Of a DNA stretch of 64,000 nucleotides, positions 31,682 to 39,048 are shown in pieces. The notes under the pieces are model-generated. The model ran no database searches. It had not been told where the DNA came from and was given only the letters and a program-made list of their open reading frames with translations. The position numbers were made by a program, and so were the translations under genes. Position 1 is the first letter of the stretch. Every line of letters starts with the position of its first letter. Source of the DNA: CBDFJH01 sp965198095 (lineage in GTDB: Bacteria; Latescibacterota; UBA2968; GCA-2709665); contig OZ240239.1 in assembly GCA_965198095.1 (NCBI GenBank), positions 3,224,001-3,288,000 on the forward strand. The letters run 5' to 3'.

Positions 31682-32050
31682 CTACTTGATCTCGACAACA
31701 GCGCCAACCTCCTCCAACTCTACCTTGATCTGCTCTGCCTCCTTCTTGGTGACGCCTTCCTTCACTGCGTTTGGGGCCCCGTCTACGAGCGCCTTGGCCT
31801 CCTTCAAACCGAGACTCGTGATGCTTCGCACGACCTTGATTACCTGAATCTTCTTGTCGCCCACCGAGGAAAGGATCGCATCAAACTCCACTTGCTCCTC
31901 TTCGACAGCCTCGGCAGCGGCGGCGGCAGGCGCGGCCACAACAGCGGCCTGGGCGCTGACGCCGAATTTCTCCTCCAACGCCTTGACGAGCTCTGCCAAC
32001 TCCAGCACCGACAGGTTTTCGATCTCACTGATGATCGTATTTATGCTCAT
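31682..32050 (-). CDS. rplL: 50S ribosomal protein L7/L12
   Basis: A 122-residue stalk protein. An N-terminal dimerisation domain (LSVLELAELVKALEEKFGV) is joined by an alanine-rich hinge (residues ~40-55) to the factor-binding C-terminal domain (KKIQVIKVVRSITSLGLKEAKALVDGAP). It recruits translational GTPases. It sits only 36 nt before rpoB, so there is little room for the attenuator or processing site known from E. coli. Confidence 0.97.
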   Translation of the reverse strand: MSINTIISEIENLSVLELAELVKALEEKFGVSAQAAVVAAPAAAAAEAVEEEQVEFDAILSSVGDKKIQVIKVVRSITSLGLKEAKALVDGAPNAVKEGVTKKEAEQIKVELEEVGAVVEIK

Positions 32051-32096
32051 AGCCTATCCTCCGACAGATCCTTTCGATGACATGAGTGATCCAAAA

Positions 32097-32630
32097 TCAC
32101 GAACTCTTCGCTGCTTTCCGCTGCTCTGCGAGGGCGTCCAACGTGCCCAAAAGCTTCTGAAGCATTCCAGCCAAGCAGAAGGCCAAACCCGAAAGTGGGC
32201 CTTGAATCGTCGCGACAACCTGTCCGAGCATCATATCTCTTGGAGGCAGTAAGGCCAAGGTCTTTAGCTCGTCGTCGAGATAAACCCGACCTTCGACAAG
32301 CCCAGCCTTCATCTTGGGTCGCCCGTCAGCATCGTTCGCAAACGAGGCGAGAAGCCTCGCCGGAAGAACCGGATCGTCCTCGGTATAAACCATGCCGGTC
32401 GGCCCGCTAAACAATGCATCCAACTCGCCGACGCCGGCATCCTTGGCTGCTAGAATCGCGAGACGGTTCTTTACGACGCGGCAGGCAACGGCCTCTTCCC
32501 GGAGGCGCCGCCGCAACGCGACGAAGGTCGGAACGTCCAGCCCGGTGAAATCGGTCAGGTAGATCCCGCTCGCCCGTTTCATGATTCCGCTGAGTTGCGC
32601 AACGGCGGCCACTTTTTCAGCTGTCGGCAT
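32097..32630 (-). CDS. rplJ: 50S ribosomal protein L10
   Basis: A 177-residue L10 (KVAAVAQLSGIMKRASGIYLTDFTGLDV, CRVVKNRLAILAA) that anchors L7/L12 dimers to 23S rRNA. The C-terminal helix that binds the dimers ends at LDALAEQRKAAKSS. Only 15 nt separate it from rplA, so the usual L10 leader RNA is not present directly upstream. Confidence 0.97.
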   Translation of the reverse strand: MPTAEKVAAVAQLSGIMKRASGIYLTDFTGLDVPTFVALRRRLREEAVACRVVKNRLAILAAKDAGVGELDALFSGPTGMVYTEDDPVLPARLLASFANDADGRPKMKAGLVEGRVYLDDELKTLALLPPRDMMLGQVVATIQGPLSGLAFCLAGMLQKLLGTLDALAEQRKAAKSS

Positions 32631-32645
32631 CTCTGATTTCTCGCG

Positions 32646-33344
32646 CTAGTTGACCAAGCTTACCCGACCTAGACGGATCCCAGGCCCCATCGTGGTCGAA
32701 AGGGTCACAGATCGAATGTATTGTCCCTTTGCGGCAGCCGGTCGCGCCCCTACGATGACCTCAATCAGCGCATTGGCGTTTTCGATGAGCTTGTCTTCTC
32801 CGAATGAAACCTTGCCGATGGGAGAGTGAACGTTCCCCCCCCGGTCCACCCTGAATTCTACGCGACCCGCTTTGGCTTCTTTCACAGCCCGTGCCAGTTC
32901 TTGTGTGACCGTACCGCTCTTCGGGTTGGGCATCATCCCTCGGGGTCCCAAAATGCGCCCCAATTTGCCGACAGCACCCATCATGTCGGGGGCGGCAATG
33001 GCCACGTCGAACTCTGTCCAGCCGCCCGAAACCCTCTCGACCAGATCTTCAGCGCCGACATAGTCTGCGCCTGCATCCCGGGCGCTCGCGGCAGGCTCTC
33101 CCTTGGCAAACACGGCCACCCGCACCTCTTTGCCGAGGCCGTTGGGCAGGATCACCGTACCACGAACCTGTTGATCGGCGTGCCGCGGGTCCACGCCAAG
33201 ACGGATAGCGAGCTCGACGGTCTCGTCAAACTTGCGATAGGGCATCTGCTTGAGCAAGCCCATCGCCTTTTCCAAAGAGTAGTGGCGCTGGCGGTCGAAA
33301 AGGTCCAACGCCCCACGGTAGATCTTACTTTTCTTCCCGTCCAT
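32646..33344 (-). CDS. rplA: 50S ribosomal protein L1
   Basis: A 232-residue L1 of the mobile L1 stalk, with KFDETVELAIRLGVDPRHADQQVRG and LGRILGPRGMMPNPKSGTVT. L1 often represses the rplKA mRNA. Standard order rplK-rplA-rplJ-rplL. Confidence 0.98.
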   Translation of the reverse strand: MDGKKSKIYRGALDLFDRQRHYSLEKAMGLLKQMPYRKFDETVELAIRLGVDPRHADQQVRGTVILPNGLGKEVRVAVFAKGEPAASARDAGADYVGAEDLVERVSGGWTEFDVAIAAPDMMGAVGKLGRILGPRGMMPNPKSGTVTQELARAVKEAKAGRVEFRVDRGGNVHSPIGKVSFGEDKLIENANALIEVIVGARPAAAKGQYIRSVTLSTTMGPGIRLGRVSLVN

Positions 33345-33366
33345 CTCGTACCTCCGGGAAAGTCCC

Positions 33367-33801
33367 TTAACCGCTTACCTCCAACCCCATGCTCCGGGCC
33401 GTCCCTTCGATCATCCGTACGGCAGTCTCCAGGCTGCTTGCGTTCAGGTCGACCATTTTCAACTCGGCGATCTCCTGAACCTGACCCCGAGACACCGTCC
33501 CAACCTTCATTTTGTTGGACTCCGGAGATCCCTTTTCCACCTTTGCTGCTCTTTTCAGAAGCACAGAGGCCAACGGGCTCTTGAGGACAAACGAGAAACT
33601 CCGGTCGGCGTAGACCGTGATCACGACCGGGATAACAAGCCCCTGCATGTCCTGTGTCTGCGCGTTAAAGGCCTTGCAGAACTCGACGATGTTCACGCCG
33701 TGTTGTCCCAATGCCGGGCCCACCGGAGGTGTCGGCGAGGCCTGCCCCGCGGTAATCTGCAATCTTATCGTCGTAAGTACTCTTTTTCTCACCCTTGCCA
33801 T
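33367..33801 (-). CDS. rplK: 50S ribosomal protein L11
   Basis: A 144-residue L11 with the proline-rich N-terminal motif GQASPTPPVGPALGQHGVNIVEFCKAFNA, which binds the GTPase-associated region of 23S rRNA and forms part of the thiostrepton site, and the C-terminal rRNA-binding domain. ATG start; 48 nt after nusG. Confidence 0.98.
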   Translation of the reverse strand: MARVRKRVLTTIRLQITAGQASPTPPVGPALGQHGVNIVEFCKAFNAQTQDMQGLVIPVVITVYADRSFSFVLKSPLASVLLKRAAKVEKGSPESNKMKVGTVSRGQVQEIAELKMVDLNASSLETAVRMIEGTARSMGLEVSG

Positions 33802-33849
33802 GGGTCCCCTAGGCCTCGAAATCGACCCTGAACAGCCGGCTGACGAGAC

Positions 33850-34389
33850 TCACCCCTTGTTCGCGTTCTCGACCTGAAGCGCGTCGAGCTCAACGGGCGT
33901 GTTCCTGCCGAAGATGCTGACCATCACCTTGATTTTGCTCTTTTCCGGGTTCACATCATCCACCAGGCCGATGAAATCACTGAACGGACCGTCGATCACC
34001 TTTACCCGATCCCCCACACGATAGGGCATCTCCTTCACGTTCTCTTCTTTGCGCCGGTCGATCTGCCCCAATACCCTCTGGACCTCCTCTTCCCTGAGCG
34101 GCTGGGGTCGTTTTCCCGGACCGACGAAGCTGGTTACGCCCGGAACGTTCGTCGCGAAATGAAGGGTCTCTTTGTCCAATTCCATCTCTACAAGAACGTA
34201 GCTGGGCAGAAACTTCCTCAAGGAGACCGTCTTGCGCCCGTCCTTCATCTCTACGACTTCCTCAGTAGGAACCACGACCTGGCCGATACGTTCGCCGATC
34301 CCGGCCCCATCTTTGGCGTTTTCAATGTAGGCGCGGACCTTGTTCTCGTGACCGGAGTAAGTGTGTACGGCGTACCATTTCATGGCCAT
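33850..34389 (-). CDS. nusG: Transcription antitermination/termination factor NusG
   Basis: A 179-residue NusG. The NGN domain begins KWYAVHTYSGHENKVRAYIE and contains FLPSYVLVEMELD; the C-terminal KOW domain is YRVGDRVKVIDGPFSDFIGLVDDVNPEKSK. It links RNA polymerase to Rho and to ribosomal S10. Two starts (MAMKWY or MKWY) are equally possible. A 169-nt gap separates it from secE, longer than the few bases common elsewhere, and I see no gene or clear signal in that gap. Confidence 0.96.
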   Translation of the reverse strand: MAMKWYAVHTYSGHENKVRAYIENAKDGAGIGERIGQVVVPTEEVVEMKDGRKTVSLRKFLPSYVLVEMELDKETLHFATNVPGVTSFVGPGKRPQPLREEEVQRVLGQIDRRKEENVKEMPYRVGDRVKVIDGPFSDFIGLVDDVNPEKSKIKVMVSIFGRNTPVELDALQVENANKG

Positions 34390-34558
34390 CGAAGCTGCCC
34401 TGCGGTTAGGTGCGATCGAATCGAGGGTGGAGGGATGCCCTCCCCGACCTTTCAAGATTGTCAGCATCAGCGATTTCAGATCATCCGGCCCTCAACGCGC
34501 CTGGCCAAACCTGGCGGGCGACATCGCACGGGATCCCGAGTTTCGGCGTGATTGAGGC

Positions 34559-34744
34559 CTAGGCCAGCATGCGGCTCATCACAAAGGACAGAATCTGGTC
34601 TACGACAAAGATAAAGAGGGCAAGGACCAACGACACCACGAGCACGATCGTCGTAGAGGATGTGAGTTCGTCCCGGGTCGGCCAAGTGACCTTACCCATC
34701 TCCGTCCGAACTTCCCTTAGAAGTTGAGGAATCTTCTTGAACAT
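34559..34744 (-). CDS. secE: Preprotein translocase subunit SecE
   Basis: A 61-residue single-span SecE: an amphipathic N-terminal helix with LLREVRTEMGKVTWPTRDELTSST and one membrane segment (TIVLVVSLVLALFIFVVDQIL). It clamps SecY. It is the minimal form, without the two extra N-terminal spans of E. coli. It lies between tRNA-Trp and nusG as in most bacteria. Confidence 0.96.
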   Translation of the reverse strand: MFKKIPQLLREVRTEMGKVTWPTRDELTSSTTIVLVVSLVLALFIFVVDQILSFVMSRMLA

Positions 34745-34887
34745 CTTGCCGAATCCGCATAGAAAAGCCCCTCAACTGTTGAAACCAAACCCAGTATGAG
34801 AGCAGAATACCGCTTGTTCAACCCAAGAGCCCCTGACAAACTCACATATGGAAATCCAAAGCCACGCAGACGCTGAACCACCAAGGT

Positions 34888-34963
34888 TGGCAGGCCAGGC
34901 AGGACTCGAACCCGCAACCGCCGGTTTTGGAGACCGATGCTCTACCAGTTGAGCTACTGGCCT
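34888..34963 (-). tRNA. trnW: tRNA-Trp (anticodon CCA)
   Basis: A 76-nt cloverleaf with acceptor AGGCCAG/CTGGCCT, anticodon loop CTCCAAA, T-loop TTCGAGT and an encoded CCA end. It stands between rpmG and secE. The 143 nt between it and secE hold no gene I can support. Confidence 0.97.
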
Positions 34964-34999
34964 ACCCATCCCACGCGCGGCTCGTGGACGCACCGCCCT

Positions 35000-35152
35000 T
35001 TAGCGCGTCTCGCGGTGGACCGTATGCGTCCTGCAAAATCGACAATATTTCTTGAAAGCCACCCGGTCGGGATGCAGCCTGCGGTTCTTATCCGGCGTAT
35101 AGTTCCGGCGCGAACACTCGCTGCACGCCAAAGTGATCAATTCCCGCGGCAA
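35000..35152 (-). CDS. rpmG: 50S ribosomal protein L33, zinc-binding type
   Basis: A 50-residue L33 not obvious by ATG-only searching because it starts at TTG (product MPRELITLACSECSRRNY). AGGAG lies 6 nt upstream. Two CxxC pairs (CSEC at 10-13, CRFC at 37-40) form the zinc ribbon of the zinc-binding form. The C-terminus is RTHTVHRETR. It lies between tRNA-Thr and tRNA-Trp, where tuf-rpmG or tuf alone is common; here tuf is absent. Confidence 0.93.
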   Translation of the reverse strand: MPRELITLACSECSRRNYTPDKNRRLHPDRVAFKKYCRFCRTHTVHRETR

Positions 35153-35186
35153 ACCAAGCTCCTACCTGGGCGAAGACGCCCTGTTC

Positions 35187-35262
<76 letters not shown>

Positions 35263-35295
35263 CGCGAAAGAAACAACAAACCGCGGAGGGCAGCT

Positions 35296-35372
35296 TGGAG
35301 CGGGAAACGGGACTCGAACCCGCGACCCTCAGCTTGGAAGGCTGATGCTCTAGCCGACTGAGCTATTCCCGC
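35296..35372 (-). tRNA. trnG: tRNA-Gly (anticodon TCC)
   Basis: A 77-nt cloverleaf: acceptor GCGGGAA/TTCCCGC, anticodon stem TCAGC/GCTGA with loop CTTCCAA, T-loop TTCGAGT, encoded CCA. It is the first gene after the promoter at 35444-35470. Confidence 0.97.
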
Positions 35373-35395
35373 GCAAATACAATAACGCAACGACT

Positions 35396-35410
35396 TGACA
35401 TGTGATGTCA
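35396..35410. repeat. 15-bp palindrome in the tRNA-Gly leader
   Basis: TGACAT-GTG-ATGTCA, with perfect 6-bp arms, lies between the predicted promoter and tRNA-Gly, about 35 nt after the -10 box. It could be an operator or a small leader hairpin. No partner gene suggests which. Confidence 0.5.
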
Positions 35411-35443
35411 GGATAATTTCCAAATCTTTTCGAGATTGAATAA

Positions 35444-35470
35444 ACTATAAAAAATCCCTTATAAAGTCAA
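35444..35470 (-). promoter_or_regulatory. Predicted promoter of the tRNA-Gly/Thr-rpmG-tRNA-Trp-secE-nusG unit
   Basis: TTGACT (35465-35470) is followed by TATAGT (35444-35449) at 15 nt, or by TAGTTT at 17 nt, in an AT-rich stretch. It follows the tRNA-Tyr terminator, as needed for a separate transcript. Confidence 0.55.
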
Positions 35471-35534
35471 GCCTTTTTTGAAAACGCGTGCTGTGGTTCC
35501 CCACCTGTATGGGCGGCGGTCCTCGAACCTTGGC

Positions 35535-35562
35535 AAAAAAGAAACCCTCCAAAAAAGGAGGG
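35535..35562 (-). terminator. Intrinsic terminator after tRNA-Tyr
   Basis: Stem CCCTCC/GGAGGG (35557-35562 with 35545-35550) with a six-T loop, followed on the minus strand by TTTCTTTTTT. It closes the tRNA-Tyr transcript. Confidence 0.85.
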
Positions 35563-35585
35563 ATTCGTCCTGGCCGTGAGTCTGT

Positions 35586-35668
35586 TGGGGGGTGGCGGAT
35601 TCGAACCACCGAAGGCATGTGCCAGCAGATTTACAGTCTGCCCCGTTTGACCGCTTCGGTAACCCCCC
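35586..35668 (-). tRNA. trnY: tRNA-Tyr (anticodon GTA)
   Basis: An 83-nt type-II tRNA with a long variable arm, acceptor GGGGGGT/ACCCCCC, anticodon loop CTGTAAA and T-loop TTCGAAT. Unlike the three neighbouring tRNAs the 3' end reads ACA after the discriminator, so CCA must be added by enzyme. Confidence 0.96.
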
Positions 35669-35693
35669 ATCCACGTTCGAGAAATCGCGACAA

Positions 35694-35722
35694 ATTATAC
35701 AAGGCGCCCCTCGGAAAGTCAA
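35694..35722 (-). promoter_or_regulatory. Strong sigma70 promoter for tRNA-Tyr
   Basis: TTGACT (35717-35722), a 17-nt spacer and a consensus TATAAT (35694-35699), 25 nt before the tRNA 5' end. It is among the best promoter matches in the window. Confidence 0.85.
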
Positions 35723-35767
35723 GGAGGAATGCCCGCTGTTCGCCGCGCCGCTGTCCCGAATTGGTGT

Positions 35768-35796
35768 TTGACAACCCAAAACAGAATCGGTAGCTT
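35768..35796 (+). promoter_or_regulatory. Possible promoter of the plus-strand isomerase-like gene
   Basis: TTGACA (35768-35773), a 17-nt spacer and TAGCTT (35791-35796), about 47 nt before the start codon. The -10 match is weak. Confidence 0.45.
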
Positions 35797-35843
35797 CATT
35801 TCGACCCTACTCGATATACCAAGACACCAAGGAGCCTGTTTTT

Positions 35844-36758
35844 ATGACAGAACCGATTCAGAGCTACGCGCGGGTCGGGCTTGTCCACTTCATGGCCTAC
35901 AAAGCCTGCATGGGCGGAGAGGGACCGATTCTGGAATCTCTGGAAAAGATCGCGCGGGACCCCTACTTTCAAGTCGTTGAGATCACCCGGGTGAACGATC
36001 CGGAAATCAGGTCAAGGGCCATCGATCTGCTCGAAACAGCGCATCTGGATGTCGCCTTCGGTGCGCAACCGATCCTGCTCGGGAACCAACTCGACCTGAA
36101 TTCATTCGATGAGTCTCATAGATTCCAGGCGATCGATGCGGTCAAAGGGGGCATCGACCAAGCTGCTGAATTCGGCACCCAAGGCGTGGCCTTGCTTTCC
36201 GGCCCCGATCCTGGAGCCTCGGATCGGGATCGGGCGTCTGACCTCCTTATCGACTCTCTAAAACGTCTCTGTGACTACGCTGGATCCAAGAACATGAATG
36301 TTGTCCTCGAGACATTCGATCGTGTCCCGTATGGCAAAAACCGTCTCGTCGGACCCAATGCCTTGGGTGTGGCGGTCTCTTTGGACGTCCGCAAAGAGTA
36401 CGCGAACTTCGGCCTCATGCTCGACTTGAGTCACCTGCCGCTCCAGGGAGAAAGTCCGACCTACGCCCTGGGGCTTGCACGAGACCATCTGGTTCACGCA
36501 CATATCGGGAATTGCGTCATGAAGAACGCCGAGCATCCGGCGTACGGGGACAACCATCCCCGTTTCGGGTGCGAAGATGGCGAAAATGATGTGGTCGAGC
36601 TCGCCGAGTTTCTGGCTGAACTCCTCAACATCGGATACTTGGATCCGAACAAACGGCCCATTCTCAGTTTTGAGGTCGCGCCAATGGAGGGAGAATCGGC
36701 TGAAACGGTTGTTGCCAACGCCAAACGTGCACTCGATGCGGCCTGGAACGTCGTCTGA
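35844..36758 (+). CDS. Sugar phosphate isomerase/epimerase-like TIM-barrel protein
   Basis: A 304-residue protein of the xylose-isomerase-like/AP-endonuclease-2 family. These enzymes bind divalent metals and isomerise or epimerise sugars or related polyols. Likely metal-site segments are VVLETFDR, LMLDLSHLPLQGE, LVHAHIGNCVMK and the late ILSFEVAP, which place Glu, Asp, His and Glu at strand ends as in the family. The ATG has AAGGAG 9 nt upstream. It is a monocistronic plus-strand gene with its own promoter and terminator, standing alone between the tRNA cluster and metabolic genes. The substrate cannot be assigned. Confidence 0.85.
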   Translation: MTEPIQSYARVGLVHFMAYKACMGGEGPILESLEKIARDPYFQVVEITRVNDPEIRSRAIDLLETAHLDVAFGAQPILLGNQLDLNSFDESHRFQAIDAVKGGIDQAAEFGTQGVALLSGPDPGASDRDRASDLLIDSLKRLCDYAGSKNMNVVLETFDRVPYGKNRLVGPNALGVAVSLDVRKEYANFGLMLDLSHLPLQGESPTYALGLARDHLVHAHIGNCVMKNAEHPAYGDNHPRFGCEDGENDVVELAEFLAELLNIGYLDPNKRPILSFEVAPMEGESAETVVANAKRALDAAWNVV

Positions 36759-36780
36759 GGGCCACAGATTTGGTTCTACG

Positions 36781-36814
36781 CGAGCCGGGGCCTTTCGGGG
36801 CTCCGGCTCGTTTT
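36781..36814 (+). terminator. Intrinsic terminator after the isomerase-like gene
   Basis: A very GC-rich stem of about 12 bp (from 36781, returning to 36810) with a TTTCG loop, followed by TTTT. Confidence 0.85.
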
Positions 36815-36850
36815 GTACCCTCCATACCCGTTTGAATTCAGGAGGTCAGC

Positions 36851-36884
36851 AGAAAAAAACCCGTCGGCCAAGGGCGGAGGTTTT
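36851..36884 (-). terminator. Possible weak terminator after the DUF4013 gene
   Basis: Downstream of the DUF4013 stop, the minus strand has an imperfect hairpin (AACC...GGTT with an inner GCC/GGC) followed by seven Ts. The internal loop makes it uncertain. Confidence 0.35.
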
Positions 36885-36902
36885 GTTCTGAAATCGGATT
36901 CT

Positions 36903-37646
36903 TTACAGGCGTCCGTAGTTCCGCGCCCTTTGGCCCTCCACACCGATGACCCTGCCGAAGACCTGCGCGAACACCGCGATGACATAGAACAGATAGATCG
37001 AAACGAGAGGAAGCCCGATGTAAGGCAGCGTGCTCAACACCAAATTGCCGGCCAACCAGAAGAAAAAGAAAGTGAAACAGGACTGTATGTAGTCGGCGCG
37101 CACCACCTCTCGGATGTCCTTCAGGAGGGCGCCCGGATCGAAGGCGGCCCAAACCTTACCCTCCGCCGCGAGCCGCGCGAACGCAATCGGAAAAAATCCA
37201 GACAAGACTGCAAACGTGGCCAACAAGCCGGGCACGAGCATGGCCACGCCTTCGGGTTCCTTGGACGTGGGCGTTCCACCGAACGGCGCCAGCAGGGCCA
37301 ACAAGCCCACTACAGCAAGAAATGCAAAACCCAATACAATGATGAACAGCCAAAAGCCCGCGATGGAGAACGGTTTCCAGTCTCGCCAACTCGGAAGCTC
37401 GGTCCATTTTGTTCCATTCAGCCCATCGATGAAAATCCGATAGAGATACCCCCAAGCCACAAGCTTTAGAAACAGCCCGACTGGAACGAGCGCGAAGAAG
37501 ACGGGCGTAAGACTCCCGCTCGAAAGGCCCCAATGGGCAAGCAGGACCAGCCCGAGATCGAGCAGCCCCCCGACCAAAACCTTTGGAAGCCATTCTGGAT
37601 CCTTAAAAGGGGCACGGAGAGATTCGATGAACACCGAAAGAAACAT
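36903..37646 (-). CDS. DUF4013-family integral membrane protein
   Basis: A 247-residue protein with about six hydrophobic segments. The N-terminal ESLRAPFKDPEWLPKVLVGGLL and GYLYRIFIDGLNG match the DUF4013 pattern. Function is unknown; relatives are small bacterial and archaeal membrane proteins. It starts 14 nt downstream of the methionine-pathway gene with no terminator between, so it is probably under the same SAM-II riboswitch. That suggests, without proving, a role in sulfur-metabolite handling or simple hitch-hiking. Confidence 0.75.
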   Translation of the reverse strand: MFLSVFIESLRAPFKDPEWLPKVLVGGLLDLGLVLLAHWGLSSGSLTPVFFALVPVGLFLKLVAWGYLYRIFIDGLNGTKWTELPSWRDWKPFSIAGFWLFIIVLGFAFLAVVGLLALLAPFGGTPTSKEPEGVAMLVPGLLATFAVLSGFFPIAFARLAAEGKVWAAFDPGALLKDIREVVRADYIQSCFTFFFFWLAGNLVLSTLPYIGLPLVSIYLFYVIAVFAQVFGRVIGVEGQRARNYGRL

Positions 37647-37660
37647 AACGTCCCCAGGAC

Positions 37661-38848
37661 CTAGATTTTGTCCAGAGCGTTAGCCAGGTCTGCAATCAGA
37701 TCCTCCGCCTCTTCCACCCCTACCGCGAATCGAACGAGTTCATCCACGATCCCGATCTCCAGACGCTCTTCCCGTGACAGCTCATAGTAGGAGATCGTGG
37801 CGGGGTGCGAAACAATGCTCTCTACGCCCCCCAAGCTGGCACCGATACAGGGAATGCGCAGGTGGTCCAAAAAAGCCATGGTCCCTTCCAGATCAGCGTT
37901 CAGGTCAAAGCTAACCACACCGCCGTGGCCGCGCATCTGGGCACGCGCGATGTCGAAGTGGGGGTGACTCTCGAGCGCCGGATAGTAGACTCTGCGAACC
38001 TTTTTGTGCGCTTCGAGGAAACGCGCAAGGGCCACTGCCGTCGCGTTTTGACGAGCCATCCTGAGTGGAAAGGTCTTGAGGCCACGAATCAGCAGATAGA
38101 CGGAATGAGGATCTGGAATCCCGCCCAGGATACCGCGATAATCCTTGATCGCCGAGACGAGCGGTTCTGCGCCCAGCACCACGCCCGAGATGAGATCGTT
38201 GTGTCCACCCAGGTACTTCGTCGCGCTGTGAATCACCAAGTCGACGCCGAACGAGAGCGGTTGCTGATTGAAGGGGGTTGCAAAGGTGCTGTCGATGACG
38301 ACCTTGGCGCGCCTCCCCTTTGCAACGGACACGAGCCTCTCCAAATCCAACACGTTCAGGTGCGGATTGGTCGGAGATTCGGACACAACGGCCCGGGTGT
38401 TTTTACGAAAGGCCGACTCCAGTTCGTCATAGTCTCCCGCCTGCACAAACGTCGTGTCTACCCCGAATTTTCGGAGCACCACCTTGCAAAACTGGGCGGT
38501 CTTGCGGTAGCAGTCGTCCATGATGATGGCGTGCTGGTCCCTCGAGAGCATGGCCAGCAGCGCTGTGGTAATGGCGCTCATTCCGGAAGAGAAGAGCAAT
38601 GCAGCCTCCGCCCCTTCCAGCACTGCCAGCTTTTCCTCCGCAATGTGCTGCGTCGGGTTCCCGTACCGACCGTAATCCAACCTTGAAGCGCGACCCGAAA
38701 CAAAGTCGTCCACCGCCTGACTGTCTTCAAACACGTAGGTCGAGGTTTGGGCAATCGGCACGGTAAGGGCGTGCCCCCAGCGGCTGTAATCTTCACCCGC
38801 GTGTACAGCCCTTGTGGATGAACAAAGGCCCTCGCCATCTGGATGCAT
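37661..38848 (-). CDS. Cys/Met-metabolism PLP enzyme (cystathionine gamma-synthase or lyase type)
   Basis: A 395-residue trans-sulfuration-family enzyme. YGRYGNPT (residues 59-66) contacts the PLP phosphate from the neighbouring subunit, and SATKYLGGHND carries the Schiff-base lysine K211. SHP and SLGGVESIVSHPAT near the C-terminus fit MetB/MetC/MetZ relatives. Sequence alone does not separate gamma-synthase, O-acetyl/succinyl-homoserine sulfhydrylase and lyase. The SAM-II riboswitch upstream supports a role in making methionine. AGGAGG lies 10 nt before the ATG. Confidence 0.9.
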   Translation of the reverse strand: MHPDGEGLCSSTRAVHAGEDYSRWGHALTVPIAQTSTYVFEDSQAVDDFVSGRASRLDYGRYGNPTQHIAEEKLAVLEGAEAALLFSSGMSAITTALLAMLSRDQHAIIMDDCYRKTAQFCKVVLRKFGVDTTFVQAGDYDELESAFRKNTRAVVSESPTNPHLNVLDLERLVSVAKGRRAKVVIDSTFATPFNQQPLSFGVDLVIHSATKYLGGHNDLISGVVLGAEPLVSAIKDYRGILGGIPDPHSVYLLIRGLKTFPLRMARQNATAVALARFLEAHKKVRRVYYPALESHPHFDIARAQMRGHGGVVSFDLNADLEGTMAFLDHLRIPCIGASLGGVESIVSHPATISYYELSREERLEIGIVDELVRFAVGVEEAEDLIADLANALDKI

Positions 38849-38868
38849 CGCCGTATGACCTCCTTGAC

Positions 38869-38898
38869 AAAAAAATACCGGGCGCCAAAAAGCCCGGG
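38869..38898 (-). terminator. Riboswitch expression platform: intrinsic terminator
   Basis: Stem CCGGGC/GCCCGG (38892-38897 with 38078-type partner at 38078+800, i.e. 38878-38883) followed by TA and seven Ts, placed between the SAM-II aptamer and the ribosome-binding site of the PLP-enzyme gene. It implies SAM-dependent premature termination. Confidence 0.85.
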
Positions 38899-38936
38899 AA
38901 GCGAGTCGCTACAGTCAGAATCCGTCGGCCGTCGAG

Positions 38937-38990
38937 CAGCTTTTTAGCGAGTTCTTTAGAGTGGCCGCAATACGCTTCAAATCACCACTG
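38937..38990 (-). promoter_or_regulatory. SAM-II riboswitch
   Basis: The ~54-nt element keeps the SAM-II core: stem AGTGG/CCACT (38985-38989 with 38960-38964), loop TGATTT...GCGTATTGC, a TAAA-containing joining strand and GCTAAAAAG at the 3' side. The pseudoknot pairs AGC in the loop with GCT after the A-run, where well-known members pair ACC with GGT, so the pairing is kept by covariation. It senses S-adenosylmethionine. It lies between a consensus promoter and an intrinsic terminator. Confidence 0.9.
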
Positions 38991-39019
38991 CTGTTCCATC
39001 GAGAGCAAAAGACTCGATA

Positions 39020-39048
39020 ATTTTAAACAAAACCCTTGGCTCTGTCAA
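39020..39048 (-). promoter_or_regulatory. Sigma70 promoter for the riboswitch-controlled operon
   Basis: TTGACA (39043-39048), 17-nt spacer, TAAAAT (39020-39025). The -35 box contains the TGA stop of thrC. Confidence 0.8.

Noticed and set aside
34390..34558. Possible gene or RNA in the 169-nt secE-nusG gap
   Set aside because: No start/RBS pair, strong hairpin or promoter was convincing.
34800..34835. Promoter upstream of secE (TTGAAC with CATACT)
   Set aside because: Spacing is acceptable but both hexamers are weak, and the upstream tRNA promoter explains expression.
34717..34917. 66-codon minus-strand frame upstream of secE
   Set aside because: It runs into tRNA-Trp and secE and resembles no known protein.
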